Positions 35,801 to 48,900 of a stretch of DNA of 64,000 bases are shown here, one piece after another. Location: assembly GCF_018139145.2 (NCBI RefSeq), contig NC_059473.1, forward strand, positions 5,696,503 to 5,760,502. Reading direction: 5' to 3'. Each line of letters starts with the position of its first letter. Within the stretch, counting starts at the first letter, position 1. Position numbers and translations under genes: made by a program. The notes beneath the pieces were generated by a model that saw nothing but the letters and a program-made list of their open reading frames with translations, did not search any database and was not told the DNA's origin. Origin of the DNA: Gymnogyps californianus. Taxonomy: Eukaryota > Chordata > Aves > Accipitriformes > Cathartidae.

Positions 35801-38800
35801 AATCCCATGCATGGACCTATGTATCACTCCTGTTGTACAGAAATCATCGTACAGGATGTGTAAGAAAGTTAGGTGAATTACACGTTTCCAGAACTTACCC
35901 GCTCTTGAGTATGAACTTGAGTTCATACCCCTGAAATGTAGATTGAATTATTAAGCAGCCTAAAATTTCAAGGATCTTACTGAAAATACTGACAATGTAC
36001 CAGTGCTCTGAGATTGTGGTGTGTCCTAGAAAGAGAGTGTGCAGAAAGGGCATATTCAATGCTGATCTTACACTAAGGTTCAGCGTAGCTCTATTTTTAG
36101 TTAGTAGAACGATCTTGATTGAATCGCCAAACTAAGCAGAAAAAAACCTGAGTGTGTAATTGTAAATTACAGCAATCTATTAAAATGCAGGTTTACTTTT
36201 TTAAAGGCGGATTCCATGTGGTTTAGGTTTGTGAGCTTCTGAGTTTCATTGTTTAACTTGGGGAATTTGGATAAAAACCCAATTACCTTACTTTGGAGAA
36301 AAAATACCCTTGGCTGGGAGTTCTTGGGTGCAGTATTTTTCAGTGTCCAGTTTCTTTGTCGTTTTTTGGAATTAGAATGAACTTGCAAATGCGCGATTTA
36401 GGAACAGGCCTAGACGGTAGCTGATATTTTTCCACCCTGTTGTGCACTGCCTCGGCGTCTGGGTTCATTCCCATCAAAGGAGACCAGTTTCCAGATACTA
36501 GACCTCCAACAATGGTTAATCACCATAACACCTGTTAAAAGAACATTTTTTTTCCTTATTATTTCCAGGAGGAATCCTAAAACAGGTATCAGTATAACTT
36601 GCAAATACTAACATCATAATCTGGGTTGTTTGAATTCTGCTGTATCTGCAATAGTCAATACCTGTGCTGAAGAGCAGATGTGATGTGCAGACAGAAAGGT
36701 GAGCTGCTGGGGTTAGGTCCTCGCCAGCAAGCTGTGAATCTGGCAAGGTTTGGCCATATGTAGGGGCTCTGGGTCTGAATTTTTTCTTTTCTTGCAGGAA
36801 AGTTATATCCTGTCCTGGTCCTAGGACAGCGTTAAACATTGTAGTTTATTGCAACTGGTAAATAATTGGATTTTTAAAAAAATAGGTCAGAGGAAATGAG
36901 ACCTTTTTGCTGTGCCCAAATACAGAAAAAAGCATGACCAGCTCAGTGATTTTTGTAAGAAATTTTGTGATGGAAGGTTCTGGTAGTTCAGGGGAGCTGC
37001 TCTGACTGCAGGACTGACTTGCAATGCATCCCAAGCGCCTTTTTCCTGTTTTGAAACGCATCCAATATTGATAATGCCATAACTGAAATTACACAAAGAT
37101 TTTTTTGTTGTTGCCGCTCTGAGTTAACCTCCTTCCTCCAAGATTAATGAAATACCGAAAAAAAATCTATATGAGAAACTGTATGCTGTTGTTGTGAATG
37201 TTTAGTATAAATGACTTCAAAATGATGTTTCCTAATGAAGTGGCAGAAGCAGAACAGACGTGCTAGGTAGGGTCACAATATAAAGGGAAAAGGCAGTCAC
37301 ATTCATCTCAGAAATAATGGTAGCAATTTGCATGTCGTTAAAATGTTTGAAGAAAACAACAAAACCGAGTTCAGGTAAACTAAAGCAGTCTCCTTCAATG
37401 GTTGCCTGCGTGTTGAGACAAATAAAAGAAACTAGTGTGTGTCGGGATAGCTGATAGAGCCGTGTCAACAGATCCCAGTCCTCCGAGGGTGGTGGGAGTT
37501 TTGCTTTGGCTTTTGCTGAGAGCCAGGCTCCCTTCATCATGTTGAAGAACAAAGCCAACCTGGACTTGTTTTCTGCAGAATATTTTCAGTAAAAAATTCT
37601 AAACCACAAAATGGTGATTTGGCAATTTGAGAACGAAAGCTGATTTTAGCTAACCTAGTTAGTCCAGTTTTGCTGTGTTTTGCCTTGATAAGGACAAAGA
37701 TGCCTTTCTGCCCTTCCTCCCAAAGCCGGTTTGGGAGATCTGCTCAGGCTGCTGCTTCCATGGCCAGAAGTAAGCCCTGAGCTGCGGCCTGGCAATCTTT
37801 CCCTCTTTCTTTCTTTGTGTTTGCATGCACCTCAGACAACACTGTGGTTTTGTAGGAGAGAATATCACCTTTTTCTCTAGAAGTATTTATATTTATTTGT
37901 TTTTAACAGTGGTAAGGTCTTTTTTCACAGCCACGGACTGTTGCTACCAGGGTAAATGTGCAAGTTGTTGGTGGGTGAGTGGCAGGAGGAAGGGGAGGAG
38001 AGGAGGTGGTTTATGTCTCGGAGTGTGTGTTTTACAAGTCAGTACAGGAACAACATTTTCAGAACTGCTGCAGAGGCTTGGGTTTGTTTGGTTTTAGCTG
38101 AAAGAAGAGCAGCATTTATTTTGGAGTTGCTTTCATATTGTCCTTCAGAGTGGTCTGCTGCAATGACCCTAGGCACTGGGGTGCTTTGGGAGCTGAGGCT
38201 GCTGATGGTGTAGAAATTGACTCCTGCTTTGGTCAGTGCCTACAGGTCAGCTTTTGTTCTCATAGTCTACGCACGGATTTTGCTTTTCAGCAGTATGAAC
38301 CAAACATCTTTGCTGTAGAGGTGGCAGTGTTAGACTTATGCTAGTACACACTGGAGTAGTTTAAGTTAAAACAAGTTTTTCACTCCTCCTGGGTCCTATG
38401 AGAACATCAAACCCTTGCAGATGGTGACCAGTCATTTTGTTAAAGGGGTGAGATTTGTCCTTGGTTGCAAGTCATCGTTAACTGACACGTTAATCGTTGC
38501 ATCGTGTTTCCCACTGTAGTCAAGTGGTGACACTTCTGCATGTTTCAAAGGAACTATTGCTGTTGGAAATTGTTGTAGGCAATACTGAATATGATCTAGC
38601 TCATTTTCAAGACACTGATACGTTTGTGGCAGTATTTCAGTTGGGGGAACTAATTTTTTTTACACTGTATTTTTTACATCCTGCTAGAGTCAGGAGAGTT
38701 GCAAATGGTAGGAGGAGAAGTGGGATTATTTAACTGTTACTTACATAATAAAAAAGGAGAATTGGAAAGCTGTGTTCAGGTCTGGTCATATTTTGATGAT

Positions 38801-41800
38801 GCTTGGCTTTTCCTTTTGGTTCATATTTAAAGTGATGTGTTCTCTGGAAGGATAATCACTTGATATTGCTAATTTATTTTTTTGCATATGACGCTTGCAA
38901 ATTATGTAATTAAAAGAAACCCTTTACTGTTTTTTTTGGTATCAGATACTAGCTTGATTAAGAGCATTTAAATGCCCATGTATTTGAAAGGAGAGTACCA
39001 TGTTTTGTACTTTAACTGAAAACTTCTTTGGGCAAATTACAAATGCCAAGGTAAAACTTATCAGGCTGTAAACAAATGTTATACAATCTCTGTTAGCTTT
39101 CTGCCATCTGGCAAAACCCAGTTACCCTCAGACAGTTTTATGCTCTTTACAATGATGCTATTCCTGGCAATATGGAAAATGGACGTTTATAAGAGAGATT
39201 CCCACAGCTGGTAGTGCTGCCAGGGGAAGAGAAGGTGCGGTGGAGGTGGTGGTGCTCATGTCGTGGGCTGTGCCGCTCTGATGGAGGAGCCACAAGTTGT
39301 TTTCCAGAGGCCTCTGTCTCTCTGTGCAGACCAAAAAGAGACCTTACGCTAGTAGGTGATGGGGTTGTGAGCTTCCCTCTCCCCCGCTCCCAGATCAGGT
39401 GCCTGCTGCTGGCACTGGATGCCTCCACGCTGGCTTTAGGAAATTTCATATTTGTAAACTCTTTGAATATTTGGAATAAATGTTCAGATTATCTGTTCAG
39501 TTATCTTTGTTCCAGCACTCAGAAAGCGAACTGAAGAGTTTGTGCAACTCCACAGAGTCAGGGAGCACTAACATGAGCACCTCTCTAGCACTCCTATACC
39601 AATTTGCTCACCCTTATTTAAGATTCCTCTTACATACAGCATCCACTGTGAACTCGCTTCGTGGTGAGAGCTGACAAGCATAGATACAGAATCGTCTGAG
39701 CTGGGTTTAGATGGCTGAACCATGCACATCCCATTTAAAGGAAATGTATTGCTATCCTGTCTGCTTACGGAGCCTGATTCATCAAAGCACTTAGCATATG
39801 CTTCAGAAGTCTTGTTGGAAGAAAATCTGTAATGACCAAGTATTTGTTTTGCACATCCAGGAAAGGTGTGATCCCAGAACTGGAGAACTGGGAGAAAAAG
39901 TGTCATTTAAAGAGATTTCTGTATTAAGTAGCCCAGAATTAAGATGAGTGATGACAATGTAAAAGTGTTGTCAGAAGCTTTCCCCTGAGTAGTAACTGCG
40001 CCTGTTAGTCATGCAGTTTATCCTGATGACAAATTCAAAACTATTTGCAGGATTATTTAGAGTATAAGAAAAAATTGCATTTTCCTTCACGCTTGGAGCT
40101 AATGTCAAACATGATATAAAACTGTTTGATATAAAGTTATTTCAATTGCAGTTAAATATGAGAGAGAGACTTATAATTCTAACCTGCTTATAAACCAGGG
40201 AAAAAGATGAGGAGAGAATGCTTTTATTTGCGTGAAAATAGCGGACCCTGCTGTAGATGCAGATGGATATTTTTCTTTCTCCCCTTGAGTGCACATTGTC
40301 GGTTGCTTCTGGAGTACAGAATTGAATTGCATAAATACGTTTTCGAGTCTGGCCAGATGAATGTTGCACAGTTGTTCTACCTGCTGAAAATAAGGGGGCT
40401 GGAAATAGGAAAGCTAAGAAATGCATGCTTTTCTGTGCCTTTCTATATGGGATTATGCTTGAGAATTGCAACACCACGGGTCAAGGACCACCGTATATGT
40501 GTTAATACAGGTTCTGTGGTTTCAGCAGCACGCACAAAAAAAAGCAAAGGGCACACAGCCAAAGCTCTTATTGAAATCCATGTGCCCGGTTTTGGATGGA
40601 GGAAGCAGAGGAGTGGTTTTCATGCTCACTTGTGCCACAGAGACAGTTGTTTATACAACCAAGTAGGTTTACAGTATTGTTTGTCGCAGGCTTTAAAGCT
40701 AGAGCTTATTTATATCAATTGCCACAAATCAGAGTTCTTGGGTAAAGCCAAAATCTATTTATAGGATGCTTATCAGTATGTCACATGTTTTTCAGTTTCC
40801 TTGATGACAGAGTGAGCCCACCCCCAAATGAAATAAAGAAGGAAATGCTTTTCTTGCTGGGACTGTGAGCATAGGCAACAGGCGTAAGGCTTCCTTTGCT
40901 GCCTTCAGTTCTTTGCTCTCACATCAGCATATGATTGCAGTTTGGCAGGGGGGATTGATTTTGTTTGGGTTTAGGAAGTAGAGGGCTTAGAAATGTCTCC
41001 AGGAAATGAACAGGCAATCAACAGGCAAATCATTAGAGGAAAGAGAAGAAAGAAGGAAAAAAAAAAAGCTGTATTTCAGTGTTATTCATTCTTGAGATGT
41101 ATGGCAGAGTTCTTTAAAATTCGCATCACCCAGAGGGACTTGATTGGCTTCCTTTTAATTTTGCTTCAAATAATAAATTCTTAGCTTGAAAAGCCAACTT
41201 AAGTGGGCTCTACACATCCAGGATTGCTCTTTCCCAAGTTGCTCTTGCCACTGATTAGCTGATAGAACAAAAAGAAATGTCGTCACATTGAAAAAAAAAT
41301 GGGCTGACTTGTCATGGCGTATGTGTCTAAGAGAAAATAATATACAAACTAAGAACAAAGTGCTAATATTTGAAACTATGGCTGGGAAAGAAATATGATG
41401 GCTTATTGTGTTTGAAAAACGTTCTTGAAATGCGGAGATGAGCGATGTGGGCAGCAGCTGACTCTGGGTTTAAATTTTCTTGCAAACCCTGGGATGGGAG
41501 GGCTGAGCTTAGGCTGGGCACACACAGCCAAGCCAGTCTTGTTAATTCAACTGTTTTTGTTTGGTTTTCAGCATAATTCAATGTGTCTGTTCTGATTTCT
41601 TTGTATATATACATTAGAGGCTTAATTAAAAGTTGCATTTTAACAAACGTAGAATAAATTTTATTTCTTAAGCATGAGCCTGGAGTGATGAATGAAGTGA
41701 ACAAAAAAATTCTGATGAGCGTTTTTAGCAAACAACATCACAAGGGAGACTTGGAGGAAAAATTCTGTATTTTAGAAGCGATAGCTATTTAAACTTATTA

Positions 41801-43490
41801 CTTTAAATCTGTTGCAAATAATTCTGCTTATTTGCTCCCTTGAAATAGTTGATATCAGTGGAAATCATCTACTTTTTGCTAGAGATAGTTTTATATTACA
41901 ACAAATAGATTTTTTTCAAATTTAAAAAATCTTTTTCTATTCTTTGTTTTTATATATGTTATAGGTAGGAGTCCTGTTATGAAGTGTGAACTGTACTGTC
42001 TAAAATATACTCCTTTAGAAATGTGGGAACTGTTTTTGTTTATTTTTTAAATGTGCCTGTCTTCTGTTATAAGTGACTTTTTCTCCTGAACAGGAGAAGA
42101 AATGTGTGGTGATCACATGCCTTGTCTGGTAGGAATGAAGTGTGAGCATCTGACTGCAATTATCTTGGAGAGGCAACCAAAGACCAATGAGAGGACGTTA
42201 AATTTTAATGACTAGCAGCCAGGGGGAGTGAAACATGTGAAAACAGCGGTAGCAGGGCCTGATGGAAAGCATTGTGTGTCAAGGAGCCGCAGGAGCGAGC
42301 TCCATGTGCTGTATTGGGGAAGGTGGACCCCACTTTTCCTTTAAAACAGAAAGACAGGTCGTACTGTTGGAATGAACCTTTACGTAAGGATTACTTTTCC
42401 TCTCTTGAAATGTCCTACAGTCCTTGCAAACACCAACTAGCCATGGAGACCCAAGAAGAGGGGCAAAGATCTAAACTCACATTCAGCACATTGTGAGTTG
42501 GCACCAGCCCCACAGCACCGAAAGCACTACCTTAGCCCACTTGTTTTGGCCCCATATTCTCAGCCTTGTGCCAGGACTCACTTGTACAAATGCTTCTGAT
42601 GCTACACCAAGGGATACCCTGTGCTAGGGAACTCACAAAGCTGAAAACCAGATGTGCTTTTCCCCCTTAGGGTCATTGCAGTTGGATTGGTTCACCGGCT
42701 GCTTTTGCTATGCAGCCACGCGGGTGTGCGTGTTGTCATGGAGCACTAGGGAGCCCGCAGGGCTGGGCAGGGAGCAAGGGATGGGAAGCGGGAGAGGTGG
42801 CTTCTCCAAATAGCATCTGGCAAAGCCTGGTGAAGATGTGGAGGCAAAGCGCAACTTGTGCAGTCTTAGCAGTTATTTAGTTTTTATTGGGAAAGAGCTA
42901 AGCTAGGAAAAAGTCCACTAAGCAGCAATTAATAATGCTGGTACAATTTTATTGTGTTGATGTATTTGTTTCTCTACTCTTTCTACAACTGTATTTACTT
43001 ACTCCTAGCTAGAATCAAAACAGTTTCTACTTCGAAGTGGTTTGGCATGAAGCACTGCGTGAAGCACCTTCAATTATGGAATTCTGTCAATGTCAGACTA
43101 TTTACCTACACCCAACCCGCCGAAGTATTTATACTTAGTGTGGTTGCATTTTTAGTGCATTTCTTTGTTTCTTTTAGAAAGTTTCTTTGTAGTTAGTCTT
43201 GAAAATCGCATGTGAAATCACTCTAAAACAGGACCTCAGTTCAATGATATGCAGCCCACACCACTACATGTCTTTGGTTAGGATCATGCATTAACCTGTA
43301 ATTGGTTTAAGTACGGTTTATAATCTATTTACAATTCCATTCCTTTATCTATGACATGTTTCTTGGAAGAAGAAATTACGTTTGACAGTGCACTTCATGT
43401 TTGAGAGCTAAAATCCAATTTGTCTAATCCTAGAAAACTGTCCCCGGTGTTTCTATTAATGAAAAACCTCATGTCGTCCTGTTGTCCAAA

Positions 43491-43578
43491 TTCATAGAAT
43501 CACAGAATGGTTTGGGTTGGAAGGGACCTTAAAGACCATCTGGTTCCAGTCCCCTGCCATGGGCAGCGACACCTTCCA
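43491..43578 (-). repeat. CR1 3' UTR and octamer tail
   Basis: About 88 bp between the ORF2 stop and the element end. It contains the strongly conserved CR1 3' segment (complement of ..ggttgggttggaagggacc..-type sequence) and two 8-bp tail units. This region is what the CR1 reverse transcriptase recognises in known elements. Confidence 0.9.
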
Positions 43579-44409
43579 CTAGACCAGGGTGCTCAAAGCC
43601 CCATCCAACCTGGCCTTGAACACTTCCAGGGATGGGGCATCCACAGTCTCTCCAGGCAACCTGTTCCAGTGCCTCACCACCCTGACAGTGAAGAACTTCC
43701 TCCTTACATCTAATCTAAATCTACCCTCTTTCAGTTTAAAGCCATTACGCCTTGTCCTATCACTACATGCCCTTGTAAAAGGGCATCCCTCTCGGGCTTT
43801 CTTGTAGGCCCCCTTTAGGTACTGGAAGGCTGCTGTAAGGTCTCCCCGGAGCCTCCTCTTTTCCAGGCTGAACAACCCCAACTCTCTGAGCCTGTCTTCA
43901 AAGGTGAGGTGCTCCAGCCCTCTGATCATCTTTGTGGCTCTCCTCTGGACTTGCTCCAACAGGTCCATGTCCTTCGTATGTTGGGGGCCCCAGAGCTGAA
44001 CGCAGTACTCCAGGTGAGGTCTCACAAGAGTGGAGTAGCGGGGGAGAATCACCTCCCTCGACCTGCTGGTCACGCTTCTTTTGATGCAGCCCAGGATGCG
44101 GTTGGCTTTCTGGGCTGCAAATGCACATTGCCAGGTCATGTGGAGCTTCTCATCAACCAACACCCCCAAGTCCTTCTCTGCAGGGCTGCTCTCAATCCAT
44201 TCTCTGCCCAGCCTGTATTTGTGCTTGGGATTGCCCCAACCTGGGTACATGACCTTGCACTTGGCCTTGTTGAACTTCATGAGGTTCACATGGGCCCACC
44301 TCTGAAGCCTGTCAAGGTCCCTCTGGATGGTGTCCCTTCCCTCCAGTGTGTAGACCGCGCCACACAGCTCGGTGTCGTCGGCAGACTTGCTGAGGGTGCA
44401 CTCAATCCA
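43579..44409 (-). pseudogene. CR1 ORF2 fragment: RT catalytic motif C and C-terminal domain
   Basis: After another frameshift the frame stays open to the natural ORF2 stop at 43579. Motif C, normally FADD or YADD, reads SADD (44374-44385): both aspartates are kept but the aromatic residue is a serine. Downstream are [39 protein letters not shown] and [11 protein letters not shown], the conserved C-terminal region of CR1, ending ..[13 protein letters not shown]. The 236-codon open stretch from 44289 is the longest in the window, which fits a relatively recent insertion. It is not a functional gene because the upstream frame is broken. Confidence 0.93.
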
Positions 44410-45382
44410 CTGTCCATGTTGCCAACAAAGATGTTAAACAGTGCCGGTCCCAATACCGACCCCTGAGGAATGCCACTCGTCACTGCTCTCTGCTTGGACA
44501 TCGAGCTGTTGACCGCAACTCTTTGAGTGCGACCATCCGGCCAATTCCTTATCCACTGAGTGGTCCATCTGTCAAATCCATGTCTTTCCAATTTTAATGA
44601 CAAGGATGTAGTGCGGGACAGTGTCAAATGCTTTGCACAAGTCCAGGTAGATGACGTTAGTTGCTCTTCCCTTATCCGCCAATGCTGTAACCCCATCGTA
44701 GGAGGCCACCAGATTTGTCAGGTACGATTTGCCCTTAGTGAAGCCATGTTGGCTGTCACCAATCACCTCCTTATTTTCCATGTGCCTTAGCGTAGTTTCC
44801 AGGAGGATCTGCTCCATGATCTTGCTGGGCACAGGAGGTGAGACTGACTGGCTTGTAGTTCCTCAGGTCTTCCTTTTTTCCCTTTTTAAAAATGGGGGTT
44901 ATGTTTCCCCTTTTCCAGTCAGTGGGAACTTCACTGGACTGCCACGAGTTCTCAAATATGATGGAGAGTGGCTTAGCCACTTCATCCGCCAGTTCCCTCA
45001 GGACCCGCAGATGTATCTCATCAGGTCCCATGGACTTGTGCATCTTCAGGTTCCTTAGATGGTCTCGAACCTGATCTTCTCCTACAGTGGGCGGTTCTTC
45101 ATTCTCCCAGTCCCTGCCTTTGCCTTCTGTGACTTGGGTGGTGTGGCTGGAGCACTTGCCGGTGAAGACTGAGGCAAAGAAGTCATTGAGTATCTCAGCC
45201 TTTTCCATATCCTGGGTAACCAGGTCTCTGGTTTCCTTCCGGAGAGGGCCCACATTTTCCCTAGTCTTCCTTTTATCACCGATGTACTTATAGAAGTTTT
45301 TCTTGTTGCCCTTGACGTCCCTGGCCAGATTTAATTCTATCAGGGCTTTAGCTTTCCTAACCTGATCTGGCTGCTTGGACAA
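44410..45382 (-). pseudogene. CR1 ORF2 fragment: reverse transcriptase N-terminal half, frameshifted
   Basis: The fingers and palm of the LINE reverse transcriptase are spread over three frames. 45382-44835 encodes [20 protein letters not shown] through [19 protein letters not shown]. 44832-44572 carries [19 protein letters not shown] and motif A ([13 protein letters not shown], near 44645-44610). A third frame, from about 44590, carries motif [19 protein letters not shown], with PQGS at 44457-44468. These are established CR1/LINE RT motifs. Each frame change is a small indel, consistent with neutral decay since insertion. Confidence 0.92.
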
Positions 45383-45389
45383 TGTCTCT

Positions 45390-45941
45390 TTATTCCTCCC
45401 AGACTGTGTGTCCTTGCTTCCACCCTCTGTAGGCTTCCTTTTTGTGTTTGAGTTTGTCCAGGAGCTCCTTGTTCATCCACACAGGTCTCCTGGCATTTTT
45501 GCCTGACTTTCTCTTTGTTGGGATGCATTGCTCCTGAGCTTGGAGGAGGTGATCCTTGAATATTAACCAGCTTTCTTGGGCCCCTCTTCCCTCCAGGGCT
45601 GTATCCCATGGTACTCTACCAAGCAGATCCCTGAAGAGGCAAAAGTCTGCTCTCCCGAAGTCCAGGGTAGCGAGCTTGCTGTGCGCCCTCCTTGCTGCCC
45701 TAAGGATCTTAAACTCCACCATTTCATGGTCACTGCAGCCAAGGCTGCCCTTGAGCTTCACATTCCCCACCAGCCCCTCCTTGTGGGTGAGAACAAGGTC
45801 CAGAATAGCACCTCTCCTCGTTGGCTCCTCTGTCACTTGGAGAAGGAAGTTATCAACACATTCCAGGAACGTCCTGGATTGCTTATGCCCTGCTGTGTTG
45901 TGCCTCCAACAGATTACGCAGCAGGAATGACCACTAACCAT
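45390..45941 (-). pseudogene. CR1 ORF2 fragment: endonuclease C-terminus and linker
   Basis: An open stretch of 183 codons on the - strand. It begins inside the APE-type endonuclease ([18 protein letters not shown]), and the conserved SDH catalytic motif lies at 45726-45734 ([10 protein letters not shown]). It continues into the linker before the reverse transcriptase ([20 protein letters not shown]). The N-terminal endonuclease active-site motifs are absent because of the truncation. The frame is lost near 45385, and the protein continues in another frame at 45382. The Met at 45941 is incidental, not a real start. Confidence 0.92.
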
Positions 45942-48900
45942 CCATTAACCTCTTTCAGCATGTTACATAGTTAAAGCACTAGCTAGGTAGGAAGATGGAT
46001 GTAAACAAATCACGTGACCTCCTGCTAGTCTGATCTTTCCCTACAAAGTATTACAATCTAGTTCCAAATATTTTCATGTTTTTCTTGGTATATTTAAAGG
46101 CTGAACCATTTTTACTTCTGTAGCTGTATGACTGTTTATTGACATTGTTTCAGTGATGAAGGAGGTGACTTAATGTATCTTGATCTTTCACTTTATCTGC
46201 AGTACTGTCAATGTAGTCTTTTTGCTGTGCTTTATAATAAACTGCAGGCTGGCAGGCATGGCGTAGAGAGTGTTTGCAAATGTGTATGTTTTGTTTAAAA
46301 GCCAAGGAGCAGAATAGTTATTATTTTGGGATCTGTGCCTAATGCAATTTTCCAGTAGTAACTAAATCAGACAGTGCCCTCAATATTTGTTTGCTTTTTT
46401 ACAGCGAAGTAGGGATAGTGTGAGTATTGTAAAATTGGAGTGAAGCATTGAGAAGTAGAAACAGTATTTACAACAGCATACGTATTTGTTTTACTGAAGT
46501 ATTTCTTCTCCGTTACACTTTGTTGATGACCTTTCCAGTCCTTTCCAAGTTTACACTTCTTCAATTTTATGAATCTTATTTTTAAAAAATAAGCCTTAAT
46601 TTATTCTTTTCTCCAACAACCGTAAATTATGGAAGAGAGCACTTGTAGTTATAAGTAAATCTTTTAGGTTGGAATAGTAAAATGTTCTAAATTGATGACC
46701 TACAGTAGAGCTTAACCTCAATTATCAGTGAGGAATTTATGTAACGTCTCATCTGTTTCCATAGATCTGAGAGGAAAATCCTGACAACCTCATCACATTT
46801 GATACACATGCTATTTTATTTTAATTCCCTGACTTGGAATATTTCAATCTAATTTGTGCATCTCTGAATCATCAGATATTTTTTCTTGGAGAAAGAGAGA
46901 TTGTTGTTAACTGCCAAAGCCCAGGAAGTATGAAACAGAAAAGCTGAAGGTTTCTAAAGCTATGCAGAAGGCATAGCTGTGACTCTGAATATTCTTGCTT
47001 GCTATGTACATGTCTGATAATTGAAGAAGGATACACAACTGCTGCCACTGAATTACTGATTTTGGTTTGCATGACTCCTTGGCTTTCCGTTCTTAACTGT
47101 TTAAAATCCAATAAAGACGTCTTGGAAAGAGTACCTGCAGGAAAGCAGCTTCCCAAGACAATGCCTGACACAGAAACACTGGGGTTAATGCTGTTCTAGT
47201 TCCATCCTCCGGCTCTGAGGATTTGCAGCAGCTGAATATAAGGAAATGATGCAGTGGTTCACGCTATGGCACTGATGAAATGAACTTTATGCGAAGTTTA
47301 TATGTCACTTTATCAAGAATGTAAAATGTTCTGATAGCGTGTCTTTCCTAATTGCGCTGTGCTTGTTACTTAGTTCCTTATTGGGAAATGGTATTAACAC
47401 TGGGATGCTGGTTTTTCTGCTTAAAAAAAGAAGGCTAAAAAGAGGCAGAGCTCAAATGTGTTTTTTGGAAAGGAAGCTGAGTGAGAGAAATAGACTGGAG
47501 ATCAGTTATCAACAGAACAGAAAACTCTTGAAATCATCAGCCTGTAAAGATGCTACACACAGCACTGTTGTATTCATTTTCCTCTCCACCTTCAGCTTAT
47601 TTGATTCTCTGTCTTGAACCTCCTTTCCTTTGCAGAGGTCTCTGTACAGGTATAGAGCAAGTTTCTTCTTCGAGCAGCTTGACTTGAGCATTTGTGTGAA
47701 CGTCACCCTTCCTTGTCAGTCAAGATGATGTTCCTTTTTTATAGAAGATCACAATGTCTTTTTAATAAGCTATTTGAGTTGAGCTGTAATATTTAAAACA
47801 AGATGATGAGACTGTACCTGGAACCAAATTAGAAAGAGATGTTTCAAAAACTCTTGAGTGGAAGAGTGGCTAAATACACCCTGCCCCAGGTATAGAGTTA
47901 CAGGCAAGGTATTCAAGGGAGAGAGATCTTTCTGCAAATGCTTCTCTCTCTTCAAATGTCCACGGAGGTATTTCCCTTTTGTATCATTGGGTAATCTCTG
48001 ACAGAGGATGCTGTTAATTAAACAGGGGCACTCTACTCATGAAAGGATGTGCAACCAAATGCTAATTGTGTAGGAAATAACAGCAATGGAGTAGGCTGCG
48101 TAGAGGCAATGTCATAAGGTTATATTCCCTGGCAAGAATAGAAATTGCCTGGTGCTGAAATCTGAAAACCTGATTAAGTTGTTGAGAAGTGGGTGGGATC
48201 TGAAGGACTACACGTGAAGATTTGATTTACAGAGAGAGACAGGATGAAACAGTAGTTTCTTTTGGAAATGATACCAGCTCTCTGCTTTTGATTAGCCGTT
48301 ACAGAATGTGGAAAATGCAGCTGCATGATTCCCCGCTCACATACATGCTGTTGAATCACAAGCAGCATAATTTCTCTTGGTGCAGTTACCATTTGTGTGT
48401 TTTAAAAGCAAAAGGCACGCAAAACATCAGCAGTTCTAACACAGCTCTGATTTCATCCTTGAATTTTCTTCTGCCACAGTCTGTTGTCATTGGAGTGCGG
48501 TTCTGGAGCTTTGGAGTTTAATTGCCTTTAATTGTATCTAGAAATCTAGTTCTTTAAGTACTAATAGGTTGGATAAGAGCTTCATTTTTTTAATTTCATT
48601 TCAAAACACTGTTTTTTCCTTACTGAATTTTCATTTTAATGGTTGGTGGTTTAATGAAAAGATCTTTCCTAAGATTTACAAGCAAGCCAAAGTTCATAAT
48701 GGAAGTTCAGATAAGCAGCTGAGATAGATAACATGAATGCTTACAAATCAGCTTAGTTTTGTTTCTGAGCCCCTATGCCAGCTACGAGAATTCTGCTCAT
48801 CAAAAATATTTAACAGAAATCAGAGCATGACTAATACTTGGTGGGAAAGATTCGTGCAAACAAAAATGGCCAGAGGAATTCAGATCTGCAACAAAATATT

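Larger units (their letters stand above)
23941..43490 (+). other. PLCB1: PLCB1 downstream intron, first part
   Basis: Intronic sequence downstream of the exon. No sequence encoding the expected next PLCB1 segment (DPKLREL..., GNIGRLEQR...) was found by eye, so the intron runs to the window end. Contents noted are an ATTTTT repeat at 26357, a 13-base A-run at 26859-26871, a perfect hairpin at 27997-28022, a TTTG microsatellite at 31368, a long pyrimidine tract at 32372-32400 and a CpG-dense patch at 32660-32854. The 185-codon open frame at 40207-40764 has no recognisable homology and is within chance expectation. Confidence 0.75.
43491..45945 (-). mobile_element. CR1 LINE, 5'-truncated, antisense to PLCB1
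   Basis: About 2.45 kb of an avian CR1 retrotransposon on the - strand. The 3' end is the diagnostic octamer pair, which reads ATTCTGTG ATTCTATG on the - strand (43491-43507). From 5' to 3' it holds the C-terminal part of the ORF2 endonuclease, the reverse transcriptase and a very short 3' UTR. ORF1 and most of the endonuclease are missing, which is the usual 5' truncation. The reading frame shifts at least four times, so the copy cannot move. It is still easy to align by eye over its length, so it is far younger than the fragment at 11.6 kb. The 5' boundary near 45945 is approximate. CR1 normally leaves no clear target duplication and none was seen. Confidence 0.96.

Noticed and set aside
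38497..38733. Acceptor-like ..ttcccactgtag followed by an open frame to 38730
   Set aside because: The translated peptide does not match the next PLCB1 segment, and no good donor or homology is evident.
40207..40764. 185-codon open frame on the + strand
   Set aside because: No recognisable domain or homology, no promoter or splice context, and mixed hydrophobic and low-complexity composition. A frame of this length is expected about once by chance in 64 kb over six frames.
43507..45974. Several + strand open frames of 60-185 codons
   Set aside because: They are complementary-strand shadows of the CR1 ORF2 sequence.
47339..47617. Open frame with a hydrophobic start resembling a signal or membrane segment
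   Set aside because: T-rich intron DNA gives hydrophobic peptides by chance; no family resemblance and no transcript context.
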